Positions 44,449 to 54,074 of a DNA stretch of 58,629 nucleotides are shown piece by piece. The DNA is from Hyphomicrobiales bacterium (GTDB taxonomy: Bacteria; Pseudomonadota; Alphaproteobacteria; Rhizobiales; Rhizobiaceae): positions 1 to 58,629 of the forward strand of contig UBUL01000035.1 of the NCBI GenBank assembly GCA_900468625.1, given 5' to 3'. Both the position numbers and the translations under genes were made by a program. The notes under the pieces were generated by a model. The model was not told the DNA's origin and made no database searches. It saw nothing but the letters and a program-made list of their open reading frames with translations. Numbering within the stretch: the first letter of the stretch is position 1; every line of letters starts with the position of its first letter.

Positions 44449-45481
44449 AGTTGCGACTATTTCGTTGGCGAGAAAAGCGCTCGACCAAGCCGGGCAGCTC
44501 CTCTTCGACAAATTTTATGAATTCGGTTCCCAGCGCTCCTTCGGCCGAGATTCGAACTTCCTTGGGTAAGACAAGGAAGGCTCCGAGCTGAGTTCCGGAG
44601 GCGTCGGCAAGCGGGATCTGCGTACTGCTGCGCGGACCGGGGCGAGGCTTGGTTGCATTGAGAACCTGCTGGAATCTCTCATTCGATGTCTCATGTTCGT
44701 CACGAGCACCGGACAGGATCGCGCGTACGGTCCGCAGCGCATCCGGTGTGTCGGATATGGTTTTTGCGAGCTCCAGCCATCGAGGCCTGCCGATTTTCGG
44801 TGCTCGCCCGATCGACTCGATCACATCCGAAGGGATTGCCCGGTAGACGCTGCGCATTCGCGCAAGCTCGGCATCCTCGATCGAAAGGGCTGCGTAGATA
44901 TGTCGTGCCTTGATGCCTGCATCATCCATACGGGCGGCAAACAGGGCGCGTTCGATCCATGTCAAATCTTGCCGGCCGGCGTTTTCGATGCCCTGAGCCA
45001 AGACCAGGTCGAGATCGGAGATTTCGACTTCAATGGCGCGCACTGCACGGCCAAGTTCACGAGCAGCCCGCCATCTGCGATGGCCGTAAATCACCTGATA
45101 GCGATCGGATTGAGACGGATGCCGTCGAACCTGAATCGGAATCTTCTGCCCTTCCTCCTCTATCGAGCGCTTGAATCTCTCGAAATCATGGAGATCGTCG
45201 TCCGGCAGACGGTCCGGATAGGGGGAGGGATCGATGATGTCCGGATCCAGCTCCTGAATCCAGCCGCCACCGGATTCGACGATTGCCCGCAGCCGATCGC
45301 GCTCGGCACGTATATCGCCGATCGCCCGGTGTGCGGCACCGATGACGCCCGCTCCCACACGACCCGGCGGAGCGGGGGCAAGGGCGGGGGAAGGCTGCTC
45401 GGTGGAGGATTCGTTGCTGTCCAATTCGGCGGAAAGCAGGCCGAAGCTTGCGACGATGGATTTTCTCGGGCTCTTGCTCAT
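44444..45481 (-). CDS. repB: Plasmid partition protein RepB (ParB family)
   Basis: A 345-residue ParB-like centromere-binding protein. SPYPDRLPDDD leads into the ParB N-domain (EEEGQKIPIQVRRHPS, then YQVIYGHRRWRAARELG with the GHRR arginine patch that binds CTP in this family), followed by a helix-turn-helix region (LTWIERALFAARMDDAGI) and a C-terminal dimerisation domain. ATG overlaps the repA stop. With RepA it segregates the replicon and represses the repABC promoter. Its stop lies in palindrome copy 3. Confidence 0.95.
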   Translation of the reverse strand: MSKSPRKSIVASFGLLSAELDSNESSTEQPSPALAPAPPGRVGAGVIGAAHRAIGDIRAERDRLRAIVESGGGWIQELDPDIIDPSPYPDRLPDDDLHDFERFKRSIEEEGQKIPIQVRRHPSQSDRYQVIYGHRRWRAARELGRAVRAIEVEISDLDLVLAQGIENAGRQDLTWIERALFAARMDDAGIKARHIYAALSIEDAELARMRSVYRAIPSDVIESIGRAPKIGRPRWLELAKTISDTPDALRTVRAILSGARDEHETSNERFQQVLNATKPRPGPRSSTQIPLADASGTQLGAFLVLPKEVRISAEGALGTEFIKFVEEELPGLVERFSRQRNSRNS

Positions 45482-46701
45482 CCACGCCCCCAGCTTGCAT
45501 TGATGAGCTGCACGATCGACTCGTTGACGGCGTCCACAGCCTCGCGCGCTCGCTTATGCGTATCACGGCCGATCTGGCCCATCTCGAGCTCGTACAAGGA
45601 CCGCTTGGCAAGTCCGGCCGCTTCGACCGCCGTACTTTCGATTGCCGTCGGCAACAAGACGTCGGCGCCGAAGAGGTGGCGCAACATGGCGACCACCTGC
45701 GACTGCGGCGCATCGTTCGGATCGTGCCGGGTGACCAGATATCGGATGAAATCTTGGTCGAGCTGGGCGCCGCTTTCGTTGAGCACGTTGATCAGATCGC
45801 CCATCATGAGGAGGAACTGGCTCATCGATGCCACGTCGAGCATGGCCGGATGCACCGTGATGATCATGCTCGTCGCGGCGTAAATTGCGCTCAGCGTCAA
45901 AAACCCAAGCGAAGGAGGTGTATCGAGGATGACGATATCGTAGTCCGCCTCGACCTCGGCAAGAGCAAGTTTGAGGCGCTCGAAAAAGATAGCGCCCGTC
46001 CCCGACTTCTGGGCGAGCACACGAGGGGTCTCGTGTTCATATTCCATGACTTCCAGATTGCCGGGAATGAGGTCTATGCCGTCGAAGTAGGTCTTGCGGA
46101 TGATTTCACGGATCGGGCGCCTTTCTGTGGCATCATATCTCAGAGCGGCATAGATGGTTTCGTTGGCGCCGACATCGATTTCCGGCTGTGCGCCGAACAT
46201 AGCAGAAAGCGACGCCTGCGGATCGAGATCAAGGGCAAGCACGCGATAGCCATGCAGCGCGAGATAGTGGGCGAGATGAACGCAGGTGGTCGTCTTGGCG
46301 CTGCCGCCTTTGAAGTTGGCGATTGCAAGAACCTGAAGGTGCTCGTTCTGGCGGCGGCGAGGCAGGAAGCGAAGCGCTTCGGATGGCTTCTGCTTGGCAA
46401 ACAGCTCCCGCAATTCATTGATCTGGGCAAGCGTGTAGACGCGATGATTGTTTTCCAGCCGGCTAGGAACGGGGCCGCGGCCTTCGCTCGACATCAGTTT
46501 CAAGGTCGAGTCCGGAATCGACGTCAGCTTGGACACTTCGTTGGTCAGAAACTGGCGGAGCATCTTTTCCGATTTCGGCGGATACATGCGCGTTCTGAGC
46601 TGCTGGAGCTGGCCCGACAACACGGTTGCATGGCGCGCAATTTTGCTGCCGGCATTTTCCCTGGAAGGAGCCATCGTCTCCATGCGGTTTTCTATCGCCA
46701 T
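45478..46701 (-). CDS. repA: Plasmid partition ATPase RepA (ParA family)
   Basis: A 407-residue ParA/Soj-type ATPase with an N-terminal DNA-binding region (residues 1-115). The deviant Walker A FKGGSAKTTT lies at 130-139, ALDLDPQASLS forms the A' motif, and DIVILDTPPSLGFL is Walker B. It moves RepB-bound plasmid DNA and autoregulates the operon. AGAGGA lies about 5 bases before ATG 46701. The repA, repB and repC order and overlaps are standard, giving firm support for a repABC replicon. Confidence 0.96.
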   Translation of the reverse strand: MAIENRMETMAPSRENAGSKIARHATVLSGQLQQLRTRMYPPKSEKMLRQFLTNEVSKLTSIPDSTLKLMSSEGRGPVPSRLENNHRVYTLAQINELRELFAKQKPSEALRFLPRRRQNEHLQVLAIANFKGGSAKTTTCVHLAHYLALHGYRVLALDLDPQASLSAMFGAQPEIDVGANETIYAALRYDATERRPIREIIRKTYFDGIDLIPGNLEVMEYEHETPRVLAQKSGTGAIFFERLKLALAEVEADYDIVILDTPPSLGFLTLSAIYAATSMIITVHPAMLDVASMSQFLLMMGDLINVLNESGAQLDQDFIRYLVTRHDPNDAPQSQVVAMLRHLFGADVLLPTAIESTAVEAAGLAKRSLYELEMGQIGRDTHKRAREAVDAVNESIVQLINASWGRG

Positions 46702-47161
46702 CTGTTCCTCTTGGCGGCCTGTCGCCGGTTTGCCGACCTTTGGCCGCCAGAAGATAGAACACGATTCTGTCAGGCCGTCCAGAGATTAACGGTCAATGAC
46801 CGGCTAGCGTATGACAGCCAAGACTCCAAAGCCGATCGACTAACGCGCTGCTTTTCCTGAACTTTCTTCCAGAGAATGCGCAAATACTTTGCTGCGGCGA
46901 GCTACATCTTTTGATAGCAAGTCGCGGGCGCAATCGAGCAATCGGCCTCTATCCGGCTAAGTTATTTGCGATCTCGCTAAAGAGAATCACCGTCTCGCAT
47001 CTTGTGAGTCGCGTGCTCGTCCTGCCAACAGTACATCCGTTCGTTCAAGTTCTGGGCGATCAATATCGCGTTCCAGCCCCTCGGCAAACAGATTTCAAAT
47101 TGGTCGCAGGCGGGCAATTGCAAGCCAACCGGCAGGTCTGCCGTTGCAATGAGAAAATCGC
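46702..47161. other. Upstream region of repABC
   Basis: 460 bases between repA and the end of soxG. They must contain the repABC promoter and operator, reading toward lower coordinates. No typical GTT-N4-GC-N4-AAC partition site or ORF with similarity was found. Confidence 0.4.
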
Positions 47162-47707
47162 TCAGCGCGCTTCATGCATAGCGCCAAACGAGAGCGCCAG
47201 CGCCTCAAGCTCCTCGTAAAGCGACTCTGCAAAGCTGCGCAGCACTGTCAGTTCGAAGTCATTGATAGCAGTGCGCGTGAGCTGGATCGTGATATGACCG
47301 AATAGGGTCACGGCGCTGCTTCCTTCAGGAAAATTGACCGGATGCAGGTCGATGGCCGTACCTTTGTTGAGGAGCGCGGCTGCATTCGATCCGGAAACAC
47401 GGATGCGGATACGGCCGTGGCTCTGGTCCGATATGAAAACCCGCCCGGCCAGAGCGTCTGCGAGAGCCTCCTCTTGATGTACGGCGAGCTGCTCGTTGCC
47501 GGCGACGAACCATTGCCGGTATCCGGCCGGGCGCACGGAGCTTTTCCTGAGGCCTACTGCAAGAAGATGGCTCATAATCTCCTCGTTCGTGGTCGCGCCC
47601 GTGACATGCAAGAGATGGCCTTCGGGCAAAGCTTCCAGCCGGATGGTCTCGCCCTGCAAAACGGCCTTGCCGGCAAGGACCGGCTTTGATGTCGGCAAAT
47701 CACGCAT
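47162..47707 (-). CDS. soxG: Heterotetrameric sarcosine oxidase gamma subunit / N-methylglutamate dehydrogenase MgdD-like
   Basis: A 181-residue small subunit with a GcvT-like fold part (LLAVGLRKSSVRPAGYRQWF, RVFISDQSHGRIRIRVSG) typical of SoxG. It stabilises the complex and contacts the tetrahydrofolate site of the alpha subunit. ATG overlaps the end of soxA by 8 bases; it is the last gene of the operon. It is the fastest-evolving subunit, so function rests largely on context. Confidence 0.88.
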   Translation of the reverse strand: MRDLPTSKPVLAGKAVLQGETIRLEALPEGHLLHVTGATTNEEIMSHLLAVGLRKSSVRPAGYRQWFVAGNEQLAVHQEEALADALAGRVFISDQSHGRIRIRVSGSNAAALLNKGTAIDLHPVNFPEGSSAVTLFGHITIQLTRTAINDFELTVLRSFAESLYEELEALALSFGAMHEAR

Positions 47708-50633
47708 GGAGTTTCTCGTTCTGAGGGTCGATGAAGACGGGACTGCAGATCATCGCTTCCGTGTATTCGTTTCTAAGGCCATTCCAGACGATAATCTTCT
47801 CGCCGATACGCTCCGGACCATTCTTGATGAGCGCGAGCCCGATCGTATGGCCAAGGTTCGGCGAAAAGGCGCTCGATGTGACATAGCCCTGATCGTTTTC
47901 GAGCGTTGCAACTGCACCTTCCGACAGGATATGGGCGCCGGTGCGGAAAATGGTCGCGGGGTTCACCGGTCTGACGCCGACGAGGCGAGGCCGGTCGGGC
48001 GCCTGCAGGCCCTCACGCTGAAGCATCGCTTTGCCGATAAAATCGGGCTTCGTGGTCGAAACCATGCGGGCAAAGCCAAGATCACCGGGCGTTACCGTGC
48101 CGTTGATCTCCGCATGGGTGACGTGGCCCTTCTCGATGCGCAGAACGCCGAGCGCTTCGGCGCCATAGGCGCAGATATCATGGCTTTGACCCGCCTGCAT
48201 GATGGCGTCGGCGACGAACTCGCCATAAGCCGCGGGCACGCCAAGTTCGTATGCGAGCTCGCCCGAAAAGGAGATGCGAAAGAGCCGGCCCCTGAGCTTG
48301 CCGCCGAACAAGGAGACCGCGCGCGCGGTCATGAACGGGAAAGCCACATTGGAAATGTCGTCATCGACAATCCCGGAAAGGATGGCGCGGGATTTCGGGC
48401 CTGCCACCGCCATCTGCGCCCATTGGTCAGTCGACGATGCAAAATAGACGTCCAGCTCGGGCCAGAGCGTCTGGGCGCAGAATTCCAGATGCGTCAGCAC
48501 GCCGGCCGCAAGCGCCGTCGTCGTGGTCATGAAGAAATGGTCTTCTCTCAAGCGGCTGGTGGTGCCGTCGTCATAGATCATGCCGTCCTCGCGCAGCATG
48601 ATGCCATAGCGCGCCTTGCCGACGGGCAGCTTGGCAAAGCCGTTGCAATAGATGCGGTCGAGGAAGGTAGCCGCGTCCTTGCCGAAGATCTCGATCTTGC
48701 CGAGCGTCGAGACATCGCAGATGCCGGCGTTCTTGCGGATGTTCAAGACTTCGCGATCGACACTTTCGCGCCAGGTCTTTTCGCCATCGCGCGGAAACCA
48801 GGAAGAACGATACCAGAGGCCGGTTTCGACGAAGACCGCACCGTTCTTCTTTGCCCATTCATGTAAAGGAGATTTGCGTGCCGGCTGAAAATGCTTAGCC
48901 CGCGAAGTACCTGTCAGCGCGCCGAAGGAAACAGGCGTATAGAAGGGCCGGAACGTGGTTGTCCCGACCTCGGCCGGCGAGATGCCGCGGGCTTCGGCCA
49001 AGATGCCGATGGCGTTGATGTTGGAAAGCTTGCCCTGATCGGTTGCCATGCCATTCGTCGTATAGCGCTTGGCAAGCTCGACATGGCCATAGCCCTCGCG
49101 CGCGGCAAGGCCGAGATCCTCGAGGTGGACATCGTTCTGATAATCGACGAAGGCTTTGCCCTTGCAGCCTTTGACATGCCAGAGCGGCGCGGCGGCGGCC
49201 GATGTTTCCTCCGCCGAAGCAAAGGCGGGTGCGACCTTGCCGAAACCGATTGCCTCCAATGCCTCGGCTGCCTTGATGGCTCCGTCACCAAGGCAGCTAT
49301 CCGTGGAGGCAAGGCCGGCCGCAGAGCCGGCGATCAGCAAGCCGTCCTGCCGTTCCGGCGCGAGGAAAGCTCCATGCCTTTCCGACCAGACCGGCTTAGC
49401 CCCGCGATGGCAGGCAAGATGGATGATCGGGCTCCAGCCGCCGGACATGGCCAACGCATCCGCATCGATCTCCTGCGTGCCTGACCTGCTCGCAATACTG
49501 ACCGCACGGACCTGCCTGGCGCCAAACGCATCGACAACGCATGCGCCGGTCAGCACCTTCGCCCTGCCGGTCCAGCGTTCAGCGCTATTGGCGCGCGTAT
49601 CGACGATGGCGGCGACTTCGAGGCCCGCGGCTTCGAGGTCGGCGGCAGTCCGGTAGCCGGAACTGTTGGTCGTGAAGACCACGGTGCGCTTGCCGGGAGC
49701 AACAGCCTGACGACCCAGATAGCTACGCATGGCCCCTGATATCATGACGCCTGGAATGTCGTTGCCGCCGAACACGAGTGGCCGCTCCTCGGCGCCCGTC
49801 GCAAGGATCGCCCGCTTGGCGATGATGCGCCAGAGGCGCTCGACCGGCTGGCGCGGGTCCGGCGTTGCCACATGCTTCTGGACGCGTTCGACGGCGCCGA
49901 AGACATTGTCGTCATACCAGCCAATGACGGTCGTGCGCGGCAGGCATTGCACGTTCGGCAGGTTGGCGAGTTCGCCCAGTATGTCCTTGAGGGGTGAATC
50001 GCACTCTGAGAGCAAACTGCCGCCGAGTTCGCGGCCTTCGTCCGCGAGAATGACGCGCGCTCCGGCGCGTCCTGCTGTCAGCGCCGCGGCAAGGCCGGAA
50101 GGCCCGGCGCCGACGACGATGAGATCGCAATGCGCCCAGCACTTTTCGTAGGAATCGGGATCTGCCTCATAGGACGCCTTGCCGAGACCGGCGGCCTTGC
50201 GGATCAAAGGTTCGTAGACTTTCTCCCAGAAAGCGGCCGGCCACATGAAGGTTTTGTAATAGAAACCTGCGCTCAGGAAGGGTGACAGCAGCCCGTTGAC
50301 GGCGCCGACATCAAAGGCAAGCGAGGGCCAGCGGTTCTGGCTGCGTGCGATCAGCCCGTTATGGAGTTCGATCATCGTGGCGCGGCTATTGGCTTCCGTT
50401 CGCCCGCCTGTGCCAGTCGTGACGAGCGCATTGGGTTCTGCGGCGCCAGCCGTCAGGATGCCGCGCGGCCGATGGTACTTGAAGCTGCGGCCGACAAGCT
50501 GGATGCCGCTGGCAAGAAGCGCGGAGGCGAGCGTGTCGCCGGGATGGCCGGTCAGGTTCTTGCCATCGAAGCTGAAGGCAATGGTTTTGGAGCGGTCGAT
50601 CCGGCCACCGGACGAGAGGCGATAGCTGCTCAT
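47700..50633 (-). CDS. soxA: Heterotetrameric sarcosine oxidase alpha subunit / N-methylglutamate dehydrogenase MgdC-like
   Basis: A 977-residue subunit from ATG 50633 (MSSYRLSSGGRIDRSKTIAF), which overlaps the soxD stop (ATGA). It has an N-terminal ferredoxin-like strand region, a FAD/NAD-binding domain with DLIVVGAGPSGLAAALTAGR, and a C-terminal aminomethyltransferase (GcvT-like) domain with SFSGELAYELGVP, where tetrahydrofolate accepts the C1 unit. A longer frame from 50882 is antisense-like noise. In the NMG pathway the corresponding protein is MgdC. Confidence 0.92.
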   Translation of the reverse strand: MSSYRLSSGGRIDRSKTIAFSFDGKNLTGHPGDTLASALLASGIQLVGRSFKYHRPRGILTAGAAEPNALVTTGTGGRTEANSRATMIELHNGLIARSQNRWPSLAFDVGAVNGLLSPFLSAGFYYKTFMWPAAFWEKVYEPLIRKAAGLGKASYEADPDSYEKCWAHCDLIVVGAGPSGLAAALTAGRAGARVILADEGRELGGSLLSECDSPLKDILGELANLPNVQCLPRTTVIGWYDDNVFGAVERVQKHVATPDPRQPVERLWRIIAKRAILATGAEERPLVFGGNDIPGVMISGAMRSYLGRQAVAPGKRTVVFTTNSSGYRTAADLEAAGLEVAAIVDTRANSAERWTGRAKVLTGACVVDAFGARQVRAVSIASRSGTQEIDADALAMSGGWSPIIHLACHRGAKPVWSERHGAFLAPERQDGLLIAGSAAGLASTDSCLGDGAIKAAEALEAIGFGKVAPAFASAEETSAAAAPLWHVKGCKGKAFVDYQNDVHLEDLGLAAREGYGHVELAKRYTTNGMATDQGKLSNINAIGILAEARGISPAEVGTTTFRPFYTPVSFGALTGTSRAKHFQPARKSPLHEWAKKNGAVFVETGLWYRSSWFPRDGEKTWRESVDREVLNIRKNAGICDVSTLGKIEIFGKDAATFLDRIYCNGFAKLPVGKARYGIMLREDGMIYDDGTTSRLREDHFFMTTTTALAAGVLTHLEFCAQTLWPELDVYFASSTDQWAQMAVAGPKSRAILSGIVDDDISNVAFPFMTARAVSLFGGKLRGRLFRISFSGELAYELGVPAAYGEFVADAIMQAGQSHDICAYGAEALGVLRIEKGHVTHAEINGTVTPGDLGFARMVSTTKPDFIGKAMLQREGLQAPDRPRLVGVRPVNPATIFRTGAHILSEGAVATLENDQGYVTSSAFSPNLGHTIGLALIKNGPERIGEKIIVWNGLRNEYTEAMICSPVFIDPQNEKLHA

Positions 50634-50908
50634 GCGCCACCTCCAAGCTTGGCAAGTGCCGCATCGCTGACGCCGTGGACCTTGTGGGTGACGGTGTCGC
50701 GCTCGACGATCAGCCAGCGGCGGCAACCGGAGGAGTGATGCCAATATTCCTTGTGCAGCCCTTTTGGGTTGTCGCGCAGGTAGACGTAATCGTACCAGCC
50801 CTCCGCGGCGGCATGAGGTACAGGACGGCTGAGGTTCGCATCCCCTTTGATGGTGAATTCTTCCTTGGGACGTGTGCCGCAATGAGGGCAGGAAATCAGG
50901 CTTGCCAT
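50630..50908 (-). CDS. soxD: Heterotetrameric sarcosine oxidase delta subunit / MgdB-like
   Basis: A 92-residue zinc-binding small subunit. The N-terminal SCPHCGTR motif and the later HHSSGCRRW supply the Cys and His ligands. YDYVYLRDNPKGLHKEYW is the family core. It sits between soxB (12 bases upstream) and soxA (ATGA overlap). Confidence 0.92.
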   Translation of the reverse strand: MASLISCPHCGTRPKEEFTIKGDANLSRPVPHAAAEGWYDYVYLRDNPKGLHKEYWHHSSGCRRWLIVERDTVTHKVHGVSDAALAKLGGGA

Positions 50909-50920
50909 GTCGTCATGTCC

Positions 50921-52171
50921 TCAATGCAGGTTCGGTTGGGCGCCGCTGCCCTTTTCATCGATCTGATAACCACGCTGAAAGCGGTCGAGGCGCAATTGCC
51001 GGGCCGTCTCATGCGGCTCGTTGCGGGCGATCAGATGTGCGTAGCAATAGCCGGATGCTGGCGTTGCCTTGAAGCCGCCGTAGCACCAGCCGGCGTTCAG
51101 ATAGAGATTGTCGATGTGGGTTCGGTCGATGATGGGAGAACCATCCATGCTCATGTCCATGACGCCACCCCAGCTACGCAGGTAGCGCACGCGGGTCAGC
51201 GCCGGGATCATCGCAACGCCGGCCTCGGCGACATGCTCGACGGTCGCAAGATTGCCGCGCTGGGCATAGGAATTGTAGCCATCGATATCGCCGCCGAAGA
51301 CGAGGCCGCCCTTGTCGGATTGCGAGACGTAGAAGTGGCCGGCGCCGAAGGTGACGACGCAATCGATGAACGGCTTCAGGCCCTCGGAGACGAAAGCCTG
51401 CAGTACATGGCTTTCGATCGGCAGGCGCAGGCCGGCCATATCGGCGACGACGGTGGAATTGCCGGCGGCTGCCAGCGCCAGCTTGCCGCAGCCGATGAAG
51501 CCTTTCGTGGTTTCGACGCCCATCACCCGGCCGTTTTCGGTGCGGATGCCGGTTACCTCGCAGCCGGTGATGATATCGACGCCACGGCTATCGGCGCCGC
51601 GGGCATAGCCCCAGGCAACGGCATCGTGTCGCACCGTGCCGCCGCGCGCCTGCAGCAGGCCTCCCATGATCGGGAAGCGGGCATTTTCGAAATCGAGAAA
51701 AGGCAGTTTCTTACGGACGGCCTCGCGGTCGAGCAGCTCGGCATCGACGCCGTGCAGGCGCATGGCATTGCCGCGGCGAGTGTAGGCGTCGCGCTGCGCA
51801 TCCGAATGGAAGAGGTTGAGCACCCCGCGCTGCGAGACCATGGCGTTGAAGTTGAAATCTTGCTCCAGTCCTTCCCAAAGCTTCATGGAAAGTTCGTAGA
51901 AAGGATTGTTGCCCGGCAGCAGGTAATTGGAGCGGATAATCGTCGTGTTGCGGCCGATATTGCCCGAGCCAAGATAGCTTTTTTCCAAAACGGCGACGTT
52001 GGTGATGCCGAACGTCCTGGCGAGATAATAGGCTGTCGCCAGCCCATGCCCGCCCCCACCGACGATGACGACATCATAGTGCGGCTTCGGTTGCGGCTGG
52101 CGCCAGGCAGGCGGCCAGCCGGTATTGCCGCGAAGGCCGTTGAGGAAAACTGAGAAAGCCGAATAGCGCAT
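50921..52171 (-). CDS. soxB: Heterotetrameric sarcosine oxidase beta subunit / N-methylglutamate dehydrogenase MgdA-like
   Basis: A 416-residue flavoprotein with VVIVGGGGHGLATAYYLAR (FAD site) and GNIGRNTTIIRSNY near residue 85. The His in GGTVRHDAVAWGYARGA corresponds to the covalent FMN-binding His of SoxB. It oxidises N-methyl groups of sarcosine, or of N-methylglutamate in MgdA. It is the first gene of the minus-strand operon soxBDAG and is divergent from the regulator gene. Confidence 0.93.
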   Translation of the reverse strand: MRYSAFSVFLNGLRGNTGWPPAWRQPQPKPHYDVVIVGGGGHGLATAYYLARTFGITNVAVLEKSYLGSGNIGRNTTIIRSNYLLPGNNPFYELSMKLWEGLEQDFNFNAMVSQRGVLNLFHSDAQRDAYTRRGNAMRLHGVDAELLDREAVRKKLPFLDFENARFPIMGGLLQARGGTVRHDAVAWGYARGADSRGVDIITGCEVTGIRTENGRVMGVETTKGFIGCGKLALAAAGNSTVVADMAGLRLPIESHVLQAFVSEGLKPFIDCVVTFGAGHFYVSQSDKGGLVFGGDIDGYNSYAQRGNLATVEHVAEAGVAMIPALTRVRYLRSWGGVMDMSMDGSPIIDRTHIDNLYLNAGWCYGGFKATPASGYCYAHLIARNEPHETARQLRLDRFQRGYQIDEKGSGAQPNLH

Positions 52172-52259
52172 GATCAGGTCCGCTTTGAACTGCGCTCATG
52201 TTGACAGATCGGCAAATAGCGACTTGTACAATTGGGACCTGTTTCGATAGAAAAGGGAC
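52172..52259. promoter_or_regulatory. Divergent promoter region between soxB and glxA
   Basis: 88 bases serving both directions. TTGACA at 52201-52206 on the plus strand is a plausible -35 for the regulator, with a weak AT-rich -10 after about 17 bases. GGGAC occurs twice (52234 and 52255 area), possibly half-sites for the AraC-type regulator. Confidence 0.4.
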
Positions 52260-53219
52260 ATGACTGCGATCGACGCGAGAAATACCCAAAATATCGGCTT
52301 CATCCTGATCTCGGGATTCGCACTGATGTCCTTTGCATCCGCAAGCGAGCCGTTGCGCGCCGCCAATCTCCTGGCCGGGCGCGAAATCTACCGGCTCTCA
52401 ATCTTTTCGCCGGACGGCACCCCGGCGGTATCGTCGGGCGGAGTGCCGGTGCCGGCCGAGCCTCTTCCGGGTCGCGGATCTGGCCTCGGCACGGTTTTCG
52501 TCTGCGCCGGCGGATCGCCGCGCGATTGGCACTATCCCTCGGCGCTCGCCTGCCTCCGCCAGCTCGCCCGCGAGGGTGTGCGCATCGGCGGCATTTCCGG
52601 CGGCCCCTATCTGCTTGCCGCCGCCGGTCTTCTGGCCGAGCGCGATTTCACCATTCATTGGGAACATGCACCGGCCCTGCTCGAAGCCTTTCCAGCGCTT
52701 TCGCCCCGCCAGGCGCGTTTCGTCATCGATGGCAACCGCATCACCTGTGGCGGCGGCATCGCGCCGCTCGACATGATGCATGTCTTGATTGCCGAACGCA
52801 TGGGGGCGGATTTTGCCCGGCGCGTCAGCGACTGGTATCTGCACACCGAAGTCGGCGAACCTGCGGCGCCGCAGCGCGGTTCGCTCGCCGAACGCTATGG
52901 CGTTCATCATCCGGGTTTGCTGAGTGTGCTGGAAAAAATGGAAGAAACGATCGAGATGCCGCTCGATCGCGCGGCCATGGCCCGGATTGCCGGGATCACG
53001 CCGCGTCATCTCGACCGGCTGTTTGCCGCTCATCTCGGCTCGACCTTTCTCGCGCAATATCGGCGGATAAGGCTGCAGCATGCCCGCCGGCTCCTGGAAC
53101 AGAGCCCGCTTTCGATTTCGGAAATTGCCATCGCCACCGGCTTTTCCAGCGGCGCGCATTTTGCCCGCGCTTATCGCTCTTTGTATGGGATGGCGCCTGG
53201 CGATACCCGTCAGGTGTAG
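52260..53219 (+). CDS. glxA: GlxA-type AraC-family regulator with DJ-1/PfpI sensor domain
   Basis: A 319-residue protein. The N-terminal DJ-1/PfpI-like domain (about 8-185; FILISGFALMSFASASEPLR, GISGGPYLLAAAGLLAERDF) senses a metabolite. The C-terminal AraC domain (about 215-315) has MARIAGITPRHLDRLFAAHL and EIAIATGFSSGAHFARAYRS. Related GbdR-type regulators respond to glycine betaine, dimethylglycine or sarcosine and activate sox genes. The divergent position fits control of soxBDAG and of the downstream glx genes. Confidence 0.88.
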   Translation: MTAIDARNTQNIGFILISGFALMSFASASEPLRAANLLAGREIYRLSIFSPDGTPAVSSGGVPVPAEPLPGRGSGLGTVFVCAGGSPRDWHYPSALACLRQLAREGVRIGGISGGPYLLAAAGLLAERDFTIHWEHAPALLEAFPALSPRQARFVIDGNRITCGGGIAPLDMMHVLIAERMGADFARRVSDWYLHTEVGEPAAPQRGSLAERYGVHHPGLLSVLEKMEETIEMPLDRAAMARIAGITPRHLDRLFAAHLGSTFLAQYRRIRLQHARRLLEQSPLSISEIAIATGFSSGAHFARAYRSLYGMAPGDTRQV

Positions 53220-53297
53220 TTTCGTCGCAGTTGAGAAGATTTCACTGGGAGGATAGAGTTCTTCCCAATAAGCCCTGCCGATAAAAAAGGATATAGA

Positions 53298-53981
53298 ATG
53301 AAAACCAAGGCAGACAAAATATCGGCTGACGATCCATCCCATGCAGGACGCTTGGCCTTTTCCCAAGACCCCCACGCGGTTCGCGAGCCGAAGGAAAACA
53401 ATCTCGAAATGGCGATCGGCCACGAGGTTCGCGCCTATCGCAAGAAGCTCGGCATTACCGTGACGGATCTTGCCGCCGCGACGGGTATCTCGCTCGGGAT
53501 GCTGTCGAAGATCGAAAACGGCAACATCTCACCATCGCTGACGACATTGCAATCGCTGTCGAGCGCGCTCGGCGTGCCCTTGACGGCCTTCTTCCGCCGC
53601 TATGAGGAGCCGCGCAATGCCGTTTTCGTCAAGGCTGGCCAGGGTGTCGAACTGGAACGGCGCGGTACGCGTGCCGGGCATCAATATAATCTGCTCGGTC
53701 ATATCGACAACAATTCGAGCGGCGTCATCGTCGAGCCCTATCTCATTACGCTGACAGCCGATTCCGATGTCTTCCCGACGTTTCAGCACGAGGGCATGGA
53801 GTTCCTCTACATGCTCGAAGGCGAGGTCATGTACCGGCATGGCGACCAGCTTTATCCCATGCAGCCGGGCGACAGCCTCTTCTTCGATGCCGATGCTCCA
53901 CATGGCCCGGAGGTGCTGGTGAAACTGCCGTCGAAATACCTGTCGATCATCAGCTATCCGCAGCGAGGCAAGATCGACTGA
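53298..53981 (+). CDS. XRE-family regulator with cupin domain
   Basis: A 227-residue protein. The helix-turn-helix VTDLAAATGISLGMLSKIEN lies at about residues 55-75, and the C-terminal cupin (about 135-220) has EGMEFLYMLEGEVMYRHGDQ and PGDSLFFDADAPHGPE. Such proteins sense small amines or amino acids through the cupin. AAGGA precedes the ATG. It lies between glxA and glxB, giving the cluster two regulators. Confidence 0.9.
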   Translation: MKTKADKISADDPSHAGRLAFSQDPHAVREPKENNLEMAIGHEVRAYRKKLGITVTDLAAATGISLGMLSKIENGNISPSLTTLQSLSSALGVPLTAFFRRYEEPRNAVFVKAGQGVELERRGTRAGHQYNLLGHIDNNSSGVIVEPYLITLTADSDVFPTFQHEGMEFLYMLEGEVMYRHGDQLYPMQPGDSLFFDADAPHGPEVLVKLPSKYLSIISYPQRGKID

Positions 53982-54074
53982 CTTGCCTTAAAAGAAAAAA
54001 ATATTCTTTTGAGTTGATAAACTGCAATAGACCTGATAGCCATTTTTGCAGATGCGAAAACGGAGGCTTTGGGC

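Noticed and set aside
45448..46860. Plus-strand open frame of 470 codons
   Set aside because: Antisense to repA with its intact Walker motifs.
50634..50882. N-terminal extension of soxA by 83 codons
   Set aside because: It overlaps soxD in another frame; MSSYRL at 50633 matches SoxA N-termini and overlaps soxD by ATGA.
50675..52153. Plus-strand open frame of 492 codons
   Set aside because: Antisense to soxB and soxD; composition is that of a complementary strand.
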